From NCBI RefSeq assembly GCF_022900255.1, contig NZ_JALIRM010000004.1, positions 1-64,000 of the forward strand: 64,000 nucleotides of DNA. The letters run 5' to 3'. The notes under the pieces are model-generated. The model saw only the letters and a list, made by a program, of their open reading frames with translations, made no database searches and had not been told where the DNA came from. This DNA comes from Lederbergia wuyishanensis. Lineage in GTDB: Bacteria > Bacillota > Bacilli > Bacillales > Bacillaceae_C. Both the position numbers and the translations under genes were made by a program. Positions 16,615-23,658 of this stretch are shown piece after piece; positions within the stretch are counted from its first letter, which is position 1; every line of letters starts with the position of its first letter.

Positions 16615-18072
16615 ATGAAAAAAGAAGAGTATCTAAAAACTATTGATGAAGTTATTGCGAATGGTCCATTCAAACCTGATTGGAATTCACTATCCGAGTT
16701 TAAAGTTCCTAATTGGTACCGTAGTGCAAAGTTTGGAATTTTTATTCATTGGGGAGTGTATGCTGTCCCAGCTTTTAAAAATGAATGGTATCCCAGAAAT
16801 ATGTATATCCAAGGAACTGATGAGTATAAACACCATATTGAAGTATATGGAGAACATAAAGAATTCGGTTATAAAGATTTTATCCCTTTATTTAAAGCAG
16901 AAAATTTTAATGCAAGTGAATGGGCAGATTTATTTAAGGCATCTGGTGCAAGATACATAATGCCAGTAGCGGAACATCATGATGGTTTTCAAATGTATAA
17001 GAGTGATATATCATCATTTAATTCTTTTGAAATGGGACCTAAAAGAGATCTTTTAGGAGAGATGAAAGAAGCCTTTGAAAAACAGGACTTACAGTTATGT
17101 GTTTCTTCTCATAGAGCTGAACACTGGTTCTTTATGTCACATGGGAAGGAATTTGATTCCGATATTAAAGAACCGCTTAAAGTAGGGGACTTTTACTGGC
17201 CAGCTAGTCGAGAACCAGAATTTCAGGATTTATATGATTCTCCACCAAATCAAGAGTATTTAGAAGACTGGTTGATTCGTTGCTGTGAATTAGTAGATCG
17301 TTATCAACCAAAAATTTTCTATTTTGATTGGTGGATTCATCATTCTGCCTTTAAATCCTATATTAAAAAGTTTGCGGCTTATTATTATAATCGAGCGGCT
17401 GAGTGGGGATATGATGTAGCTATCAACTATAAACACGATGCATTCATGTTAGGTACAGCCGTTCCAGATGTAGAAAGAGGACAATTCTCGGATATGAAGC
17501 CATATTTTTGGCAAACAGATACAGCAGTTGCACGCAATTCTTGGTGCTATACTCCTAATAACAATTACAAATCACCCATAGAAATCATTCAAGATTTAGT
17601 AGATATCGTTAGTAAAAATGGAAGTCTTCTATTAAATATCGGACCAAAAGCAGACGGCACGATTCCAGAAGAAGACAAAAACATCTTAATGGCTATTGGT
17701 GATTGGTTAAAAGTGAACGGTGAAGCTATTTACGATACTTCTTACTGGAGGATTTTTGGAGAAGGACCTACTCAAGTAGAGGAGGGTCAATTTACTGACC
17801 ATACAGCTAAAAAGTTTACTAGTGAAGATATTCGTTTTACAAGCAAAGGAAGCTATTTATATGCGACCATATTAGTTTTTCCTGAGGATGGGCAAGTCCA
17901 AATAAAATCACTTAAAGAAAAATCAACATATTTCCATGGGATTATTAAGAATGTAAGTATTATTGGCTTTAATGAGCAACCTTCTTGGGAGAGAAATGAG
18001 GAAGCACTAGTTATTCAAACTAAGACAGTACAAAGTTTATATCCCGTTGTTTTAAAGATTGAAATAGATTGA
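16615..18072 (+). CDS. GH29 alpha-L-fucosidase
   Basis: A 485-residue GH29 retaining fucosidase. Family landmarks are FGIFIHWG at about 40-47, AEHHDGFQMY at about 119-128 and FYFDWW, with the expected nucleophile Asp238. The C-terminal region after about 380 is beta-rich. There is no signal peptide, so it should act on imported fucosides in the cytoplasm. An AGGGG-type ribosome site precedes the ATG. It is the last gene of the AKR-ADH-GH29 operon and is followed by a terminator. Confidence 0.9.
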   Translation: MKKEEYLKTIDEVIANGPFKPDWNSLSEFKVPNWYRSAKFGIFIHWGVYAVPAFKNEWYPRNMYIQGTDEYKHHIEVYGEHKEFGYKDFIPLFKAENFNASEWADLFKASGARYIMPVAEHHDGFQMYKSDISSFNSFEMGPKRDLLGEMKEAFEKQDLQLCVSSHRAEHWFFMSHGKEFDSDIKEPLKVGDFYWPASREPEFQDLYDSPPNQEYLEDWLIRCCELVDRYQPKIFYFDWWIHHSAFKSYIKKFAAYYYNRAAEWGYDVAINYKHDAFMLGTAVPDVERGQFSDMKPYFWQTDTAVARNSWCYTPNNNYKSPIEIIQDLVDIVSKNGSLLLNIGPKADGTIPEEDKNILMAIGDWLKVNGEAIYDTSYWRIFGEGPTQVEEGQFTDHTAKKFTSEDIRFTSKGSYLYATILVFPEDGQVQIKSLKEKSTYFHGIIKNVSIIGFNEQPSWERNEEALVIQTKTVQSLYPVVLKIEID

Positions 18073-18111
18073 CTTAGAACATGAATGTGTAATGAGGTTA
18101 ACAAACGTAAT

Positions 18112-18160
18112 AAAAAAAACTCCTCAAAAGTAGAAAGAGTACTTATATGGGGAGTTTTTT
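18112..18160 (+). terminator. Terminator after GH29
   Basis: AAAAACTCCTCAAAAGTA pairs with TACTTATATGGGGAGTTTTT with small bulges, giving A-rich and T-rich flanks that suit both directions. Confidence 0.82.
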
Positions 18161-18250
18161 GTAATACTTGTCAATTTTCTTCTTATTCTAATCAAAAATA
18201 AGAAAGGGTAAGTGTGTTTTAAAGTTTAGATTGTTTCTACTATATTAGTT

Positions 18251-18273
18251 TTAAGCGCTTATGCGTACAGGTA
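18251..18273 (+). promoter_or_regulatory. cre-like core next to a distal AraR-like box
   Basis: The palindrome AAGCGCTT (18253-18260) sits in a weak cre match. It abuts ATGCGTACAGGTA at 18261-18273, which resembles the operator at 18364-18379 about 105 bp downstream. Paired operators would allow looping repression. Confidence 0.5.
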
Positions 18274-18337
18274 TTCAGATTTGGAAAAGTTTATTTTACT
18301 TTTATTGTAAAACAACTAGAATAACTCCCATAAACAA

Positions 18338-18381
18338 TTGAACTATCAAGCGAAAAATGGTAACATGTTCGTACAAGTAAA
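18338..18381 (+). promoter_or_regulatory. SigA-type promoter with AraR-like operator for araM-GH127
   Basis: TTGAAC (18338-18343), 17 bp and TAACAT (18361-18366) are followed directly by GTTCGTACAAGTAAA. From the -10 onward it is nearly identical to the importer promoter at 6465-6485. This ties araM-GH127 to the same regulator. Confidence 0.7.
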
Positions 18382-18398
18382 GCGAAAGGAAGGCTTTT

Positions 18399-19577
18399 AT
18401 GAATTTGGAAGAAATGATTGCGGAAATAGAAGCTTTAGGTAAGACATGTAATTGTGGTAATAACCATAATCATATTTCGATTGAAACGATGTTTATTGGG
18501 ACCGATGCTTTTGCAAAATGCTCATCATTTCTTTTAGAAAAAAAGTTTAAGCGTGTCCTTTTATTAGCGGATCAAAACACATATGTTGCTGCAGGAGAAA
18601 AACTGGGGAACACTTTGCGAGAATTAAATTTTGAATATTCGGTATGTATTATTGAATCAAATAAAATCGGAGATATAGTGGCTGATGAAGTAGCCATTGT
18701 ACAAGCACTATTGGAAATCGATAACAGCATCGATGCCCTCTTAGCTGTTGGCTCTGGTACGATTCACGATATTACAAGATTTTGTAGTGCTAAATCAGGA
18801 AAACCTTTTATTTCGATTCCGACAGCGGCTTCGGTAGATGGTTTTACTTCCTTAGGTGCTCCACTAATAGTCCGTGGAGTAAAAAAGACGTTTCAAACTG
18901 TATCTCCGATCGCTCTTTTTGCAGATATTGAAGTGCTTATGAATGCACCAAAAGAAATGACTGCGGCTGGATTTGGTGATATGTTGGCAAAATACACATC
19001 ACTTGCTGATTGGAATTTTGGTAGATTGATAGCTGACGAACCATTTTGTCCACTTGCTGCATCTCTTACGAAGGAAGCTTTAGAAAATTGTGTAGAAAAA
19101 GTAGATGAAATAGCTCTAGGGGAAGAAGAAGGAATTCGCATTTTACTTGCTTCCCTCATTCAGTCGGGACTTGCCATGCTTTTGTTTGGACAATCACATC
19201 CCGCATCTGGCGGAGAACATCATCTTTCACATTACTGGGAAATGGAATTTTTACAAAAGAACCGTCACCAAGTGTTACACGGTGCAAAGGTCGGGGTCAG
19301 TTCCGTTCTTCTCGCAAATCTTTACCGTGATTGGTTTTCATCAGGGGAGCTTTTACCAAAAGCATTAAACAATCGAAGCGAAAAAATAGCTGAGATTATT
19401 TCATCGATACCTACAACTGAGCAAGTAGCTGGCCTTTTAAAAAAGGTAGGTGGTCCGTCGACGCCCGAAGAATTAGGCATTAACAATGAATTAGTTGAAA
19501 GAAGTTTAAAGGAAGCCCATTTATTAAGAAATCGTTTTACAATGTTGAAATGTTATAACATCAAGCTCAGTCAGTAA
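18399..19577 (+). CDS. araM: sn-Glycerol-1-phosphate dehydrogenase (AraM/EgsA)
   Basis: A 392-residue NAD(P)-dependent, metal-dependent dehydrogenase of the EgsA/AraM family, which reduces dihydroxyacetone phosphate to sn-glycerol-1-phosphate. Motifs are VGSGTIHDITRFC, PTAASVDGFTS, the metal site AAGFGDMLAKYTSLADW and the His-rich GQSHPASGGEHHLSHYWEM. In B. subtilis araM lies in the arabinose operon under AraR. Here it is first in an operon with a GH127 arabinofuranosidase behind an AraR-like operator. A GAAAGGAAGG ribosome site precedes the ATG. Confidence 0.9.
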   Translation: MNLEEMIAEIEALGKTCNCGNNHNHISIETMFIGTDAFAKCSSFLLEKKFKRVLLLADQNTYVAAGEKLGNTLRELNFEYSVCIIESNKIGDIVADEVAIVQALLEIDNSIDALLAVGSGTIHDITRFCSAKSGKPFISIPTAASVDGFTSLGAPLIVRGVKKTFQTVSPIALFADIEVLMNAPKEMTAAGFGDMLAKYTSLADWNFGRLIADEPFCPLAASLTKEALENCVEKVDEIALGEEEGIRILLASLIQSGLAMLLFGQSHPASGGEHHLSHYWEMEFLQKNRHQVLHGAKVGVSSVLLANLYRDWFSSGELLPKALNNRSEKIAEIISSIPTTEQVAGLLKKVGGPSTPEELGINNELVERSLKEAHLLRNRFTMLKCYNIKLSQ

Positions 19578-19618
19578 ATAGAATTTTATAGAATAAAAAT
19601 TCATAGGAGCTGAAAAAG

Positions 19619-21529
19619 ATGGCAGGTCAACCAAAAGTAACTGATTCGTTCTGGCGCAGGTATATGGATGTTGTTCGTGACGAAGTTATCCCTTATCAGT
19701 GGGAGGCTTTAAATGATCGTATAGAAGGAGCAGCTAAAAGCCATGCAATTGAAAATATTCGAATTGCAGCTGGTGAAGCAGAAGGAGAGTTTCATGGGTT
19801 TGTTTTTCAAGACAGTGATGTTGCGAAATGGTTAGAAGCTGTTGCATATAGTTTGGCAGCGGATCCAAATCCTGAACTGGAAAAAACGTCAGATAAATTA
19901 ATTGAATTACTTGGTAGAGCGCAGCAGGAAGATGGTTATTTGAACACATATTTTACTGTAAAAGAACCAAATGCTAGATGGACGAACTTACGAGATCAAC
20001 ATGAATTATATTGTGCGGGTCATATGATTGAAGCAGCTGTTGCCTACTATGAAGCGACGGGTAAACGTACATTATTGGATATCATGTGCAGATTTGCAGA
20101 TTATATTGATTCTGTTTTTGGAGAACAAGAAGGGAAAATCAAAGGATACGATGGTCACCAGAAAATCGAACTCGCACTAGTTAAATTATATGAAGTAACT
20201 GGAAATAAAAAATACTTAAATTTGAGTCAGTTTTTTATTGAAGAGCGTGGGAAAGAACCACATTTTTTTGATAGAGAAAGCGAAGCAAGAGGTGATACTA
20301 AACCATTTTGGTATTTTAGCAGTTATAAGTACAGCCAGTCCCATTTACCTGTCCGCGAGCAAAAAGAAGCGGTTGGCCATTCTGTTCGTGCAATGTATAT
20401 GTACGCAGCGATGGCAGATCTTGCTGAAAAGTTAGGTGACGACTCTTTAAAAGAAGCGTGCAAGCGTCTTTGGGAGAATGTGACGAATAAGCAAATGTAC
20501 ATAACAGCAGGGGTTGGATCTAGTGAGTTTGGTGAGGCATTTAGTTTCGATTACGACCTCCCGAATGACCTCTCTTACACAGAAACATGTGCTTCCATTG
20601 GATTAGTGTTTTGGGCTAGAAGAATGCTTAATTTAGAAGCAAATTCGTCATATGCCGACGTGATGGAAAGAGCTCTATATAATGGAACAATAAGTGGAAT
20701 GGACCTCGATGGAAAAAAGTTTTTTTATGTAAATCCACTAGAGGTTTGGCCGGATGCTTGTTCAAGGCACGATAAAAGACATGTGAAACCAGTTCGCCAA
20801 AAATGGTTCAATTGTGCTTGCTGTCCACCCAATCTAGCTAGGTTAATCAGTTCAATTGGTCAATATATTTATACAGAGCGCAATGATGGAATTTTTGTAA
20901 ATCTTTATATGGGGAACGAAGCGGAATTCGATGTAAAAGGCAGAAAAGTCACCATTACACAGAAAACAGAGTACCCATGGGATGGAACAGTCTCCATATC
21001 TGTTTCTCCTGAAGAACCCACAGAATTTTTGATTGCATTAAGAATCCCTGGTTGGTGCAGGAAAGCGCAACTAAAAGTAAATGGAGAAAACGTAGCGATC
21101 GAAAATACCGTTAACGGATATGTTTATTTGAATCGAACATGGAGTGAAAATGATTATATTGATCTTATATTAGACATGCCGATAGAGCGGATTAAAGCAC
21201 ACCCACGTGTAAGAGAAAACGCTGGGAAAACAGCTTTGCAGAGAGGTCCTGTAGTGTACTGCCTTGAAGAAGTAGATAACGGTACTAACTTGCCGAATAT
21301 CTTTTTGCCAAAGAGTACTAGATTGGAAGCACATTTTGATAGCGAACTATTAGGTGGTATAGTCGTAATCGAGGCAGAAGCTAGTAGATTAGAAGATTCA
21401 GAATGGGGTCCAGCCTTATATAAACCAGCTGAAGAAACATTTAAACCACATAGGTTATCAGCCATCCCATATTTTGCTTGGTGTAATCGTGATCCAGGAG
21501 AAATGCTAGTTTGGGTGAATGAGAAATAA
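19619..21529 (+). CDS. GH127 beta-L-arabinofuranosidase
   Basis: A 636-residue GH127 enzyme. The zinc-cysteine active site of the family is complete: Glu322 and Cys324 in YTETCAS, then Cys399, Cys401 and Cys402 in the NCACCPPN motif. In the characterised Bifidobacterium enzyme HypBA1 the equivalent of the Cys401 position is the nucleophile. The family releases beta-L-arabinofuranose, for example from hydroxyproline-linked arabinosides of plant cell-wall glycoproteins. No signal peptide is present, so the enzyme is cytoplasmic. It follows araM after 41 bp and shares its operator. Confidence 0.9.
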   Translation: MAGQPKVTDSFWRRYMDVVRDEVIPYQWEALNDRIEGAAKSHAIENIRIAAGEAEGEFHGFVFQDSDVAKWLEAVAYSLAADPNPELEKTSDKLIELLGRAQQEDGYLNTYFTVKEPNARWTNLRDQHELYCAGHMIEAAVAYYEATGKRTLLDIMCRFADYIDSVFGEQEGKIKGYDGHQKIELALVKLYEVTGNKKYLNLSQFFIEERGKEPHFFDRESEARGDTKPFWYFSSYKYSQSHLPVREQKEAVGHSVRAMYMYAAMADLAEKLGDDSLKEACKRLWENVTNKQMYITAGVGSSEFGEAFSFDYDLPNDLSYTETCASIGLVFWARRMLNLEANSSYADVMERALYNGTISGMDLDGKKFFYVNPLEVWPDACSRHDKRHVKPVRQKWFNCACCPPNLARLISSIGQYIYTERNDGIFVNLYMGNEAEFDVKGRKVTITQKTEYPWDGTVSISVSPEEPTEFLIALRIPGWCRKAQLKVNGENVAIENTVNGYVYLNRTWSENDYIDLILDMPIERIKAHPRVRENAGKTALQRGPVVYCLEEVDNGTNLPNIFLPKSTRLEAHFDSELLGGIVVIEAEASRLEDSEWGPALYKPAEETFKPHRLSAIPYFAWCNRDPGEMLVWVNEK

Positions 21530-21540
21530 GTATTAATTCC

Positions 21541-21596
21541 AAAGGCTGTACCCTTTGATCTAAAAGCTGAGGATTTTAGATTAAGGGACAGCCTTT
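21541..21596 (+). terminator. Long terminator hairpin after GH127
   Basis: A stem of about 24 bp joins AAAGGCTGTACCCTT and ATCTAAAA with TTTTAGAT and AAGGGACAGCCTTT, with small bulges. The T-tract is short. Confidence 0.75.
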
Positions 21597-21737
21597 ATAT
21601 AAATTAATGAGAGATTATTGTTAAACTCTAAAAATGTGTTTTTTATCCAGCTACGGGTTTTATCGCTTAAAACATGCTCGGACGGATAAGGGCCGCCCTG
21701 TGCTTTTCCAATATTGTAATATACTTGTAAAATTGCA

Positions 21738-21766
21738 TTGACGTATAGAATTATCAATAATATGAT
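21738..21766 (+). promoter_or_regulatory. SigA-type promoter of the ABC export operon
   Basis: TTGACG (21738-21743), a 17-bp spacer and TATGAT (21761-21766) form a good promoter about 165 bp before the first gene. Confidence 0.7.
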
Positions 21767-21834
21767 AAAGTTATGCGAAAACTGACATAATTTTAAGACT
21801 AAAGTAATATAGTTAAATTTTATTTCAATATTCT

Positions 21835-21848
21835 TGTAAGCGCTGACT
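21835..21848 (+). promoter_or_regulatory. cre site in the ABC export operon leader
   Basis: TGTAAGCGCTGACT matches the cre consensus at 13 of 14 positions. It lies about 70 bp downstream of the promoter, a position suited to a CcpA roadblock. The rest of the stretch 21597-21931 has no visible gene. Confidence 0.68.
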
Positions 21849-21931
21849 ACAGACAGTTAGGGTGATAAAGGGGTGGTTGTTTAAAAGTTTGAGAGTTTAG
21901 CATCCAGAAAGGATAGAAAGGTGCTGTGAAA

Positions 21932-22627
21932 ATGGAACCGGTTGTAAAAGTCGAAAATATAAGTAAGTCATTTGGATCTGGAAATAAAAAAGTAGATATT
22001 TTGGACCAAATTAATTTAACGATTGAGCCATATCAGTTGGTTGCTCTAAGAGGAAGGTCTGGTTCTGGAAAAACAACTTTGCTTAATTTAATCGGTGCAC
22101 TAGATAAGCCAACTGATGGGGAGATATACATAGAAGGAAACCCAATCAGTAAATACAATGAAAAACAGCGTTCGGAGTTGCGAAGGAAAAAGATGGGGTT
22201 TGTGTTCCAATCCTATGGACTTGTTCCTTTAATGACTGTTGAAGAAAATATTGAGTTCGGACTTAGAATTGCTGGAGTGCCGCGTGGCGAATGGGCAGAG
22301 AAAATAAATGAGTCATTAGAGCTTGTTGGATTGTCCAAACGTGCGAAACATCGTCCGTATGAAATTTCCGGCGGAGAGCAGCAAAGGGTTGCTATAGCAA
22401 GAGCTATTGCAACAAAACCAGCACTTTTACTTGCAGATGAGCCTACAGCTGAATTAGATACAAAAATGGCTTTCCATATTATTAGTGCTTTTCAGGAACT
22501 GGTGAAAAGCAAAACGACAACGATCGTGATGACGACTCATGATCCTGGTATTCTTGAAATAATAGAACATGTTTATACATTGGAGGATCGGAAAATTGCA
22601 AAAGATAAACAAGAAATCATCATCTAA
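21932..22627 (+). CDS. ABC transporter ATPase, MacB/LolD type
   Basis: A 231-residue ATPase. Walker A reads GRSGSGKTT, the Q-loop is VFQSYGL, the signature is ISGGEQQR, Walker B is LLLADEP and the switch His lies in TTHDPG. The start is ATG 21932, spaced 8 nt from AGAAAGGTG; the GTG at 21926 is too close. It overlaps the next gene, which uses a TTG start inside its 3-prime end. With the HlyD-like and FtsX-like partners it forms a MacAB-like system. Such systems export peptides or lipids or remove them from the membrane. Confidence 0.88.
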   Translation: MEPVVKVENISKSFGSGNKKVDILDQINLTIEPYQLVALRGRSGSGKTTLLNLIGALDKPTDGEIYIEGNPISKYNEKQRSELRRKKMGFVFQSYGLVPLMTVEENIEFGLRIAGVPRGEWAEKINESLELVGLSKRAKHRPYEISGGEQQRVAIARAIATKPALLLADEPTAELDTKMAFHIISAFQELVKSKTTTIVMTTHDPGILEIIEHVYTLEDRKIAKDKQEIII

Positions 22628-23645
22628 TAGAATAAAAGTTTACTTTTTACTAGGGGTTTTTGCCTTACTTTCAATCTTTTTAGGTGGATGTTCTTTTTTA
22701 CCTAAAGAAGAACCAGTATTGGCTCCTCCGCTCGTTGAACCTGCGAAGCTTGATTATGAAACGGCCGAGGTGAAAAAAGGCGAAATTATAAAAAGAGTTA
22801 AAGGATCAGGGACAATGGTTCCAACTAGTCATCATGATTTATATTATACAAAAGATGGCGGACGTTTAAAGAAGATTAGTGTTAGAGAAGGAGATCTAGT
22901 TAAGAAAGGCCAAACCCTTGCAGAATTAGAGACAGGGAATCTAGCTTTTGAAATAGACCAAGCTTATATTGATTTGAAAAAAGCTCAGCTTAGACTTCAG
23001 CAAATGGAAGCACATCAAGATGATAAATATTCTATTGAAATGGGAAAACTAGATATCCAAAGTATTAATAACCGACTGTATTTTATGAATAATCAGTTAG
23101 CTGAGTCAAAAATTGTATCTCCGATAGATGGAGTCATTACATATGTTACTGAAATTCGACAAGGACAAGGCGTACCTGCTTATGAATCTTTATTCCAAGT
23201 AGCGGAAACAACTCAATTGCAAATTCAATATACGGCAATAAATGCTAACGATCTTGCTGATGTAAAACTTGGAATGGATGTAATCACCAACATAAAAGGT
23301 GAAGATATAAAAGGAAAAGTTGTACAAACACCAAAAGATGTTCCAGCTGATATATATGAAAAAAACCCTGATCTTTATAGTAAATCGATCTTAGTAGAGG
23401 CAGAAAAACTACCTGAAGAAATAAAAGTTGGAGATATTGCTGGAATTGAAATTATCACTGCAAAGAAAAAGGATACATTAATTATTCCGAAGAATGGTCT
23501 TCGTACGACTGTCGGAAGAAACTATGTTCAAGTCATGGTAGACAATACAAAACGTGAGGTCGATATTGAAGTCGGAATTATTTCCTCTACAGAAGTGGAA
23601 GTGTTGAAAGGACTCAATGAAGGGGACGTCATCATCTTAAAGTAG
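22596..23645 (+). CDS. HlyD/MacA-like periplasmic adaptor lipoprotein
   Basis: A 349-residue membrane-fusion-type protein. The TTG start at 22596 is chosen because GGAGG lies exactly 9 nt upstream. It gives a signal peptide ending in the lipobox LGGC with Cys32. The first lipoyl half is GGRLKKISVREGDLVKKGQTLAELE, a short coiled region follows at about 105-145, the second lipoyl half is SPIDGVITYVTEIRQGQGVPAY, and the beta-barrel ends with LKGLNEGDVIILK. It overlaps the ATPase gene by 32 bp, which implies coupled translation. It presumably links the ATPase-permease complex to the cell surface. Confidence 0.86.
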   Translation: MQKINKKSSSNRIKVYFLLGVFALLSIFLGGCSFLPKEEPVLAPPLVEPAKLDYETAEVKKGEIIKRVKGSGTMVPTSHHDLYYTKDGGRLKKISVREGDLVKKGQTLAELETGNLAFEIDQAYIDLKKAQLRLQQMEAHQDDKYSIEMGKLDIQSINNRLYFMNNQLAESKIVSPIDGVITYVTEIRQGQGVPAYESLFQVAETTQLQIQYTAINANDLADVKLGMDVITNIKGEDIKGKVVQTPKDVPADIYEKNPDLYSKSILVEAEKLPEEIKVGDIAGIEIITAKKKDTLIIPKNGLRTTVGRNYVQVMVDNTKREVDIEVGIISSTEVEVLKGLNEGDVIILK

Positions 23646-23658
23646 GAGGGATAAGCCC

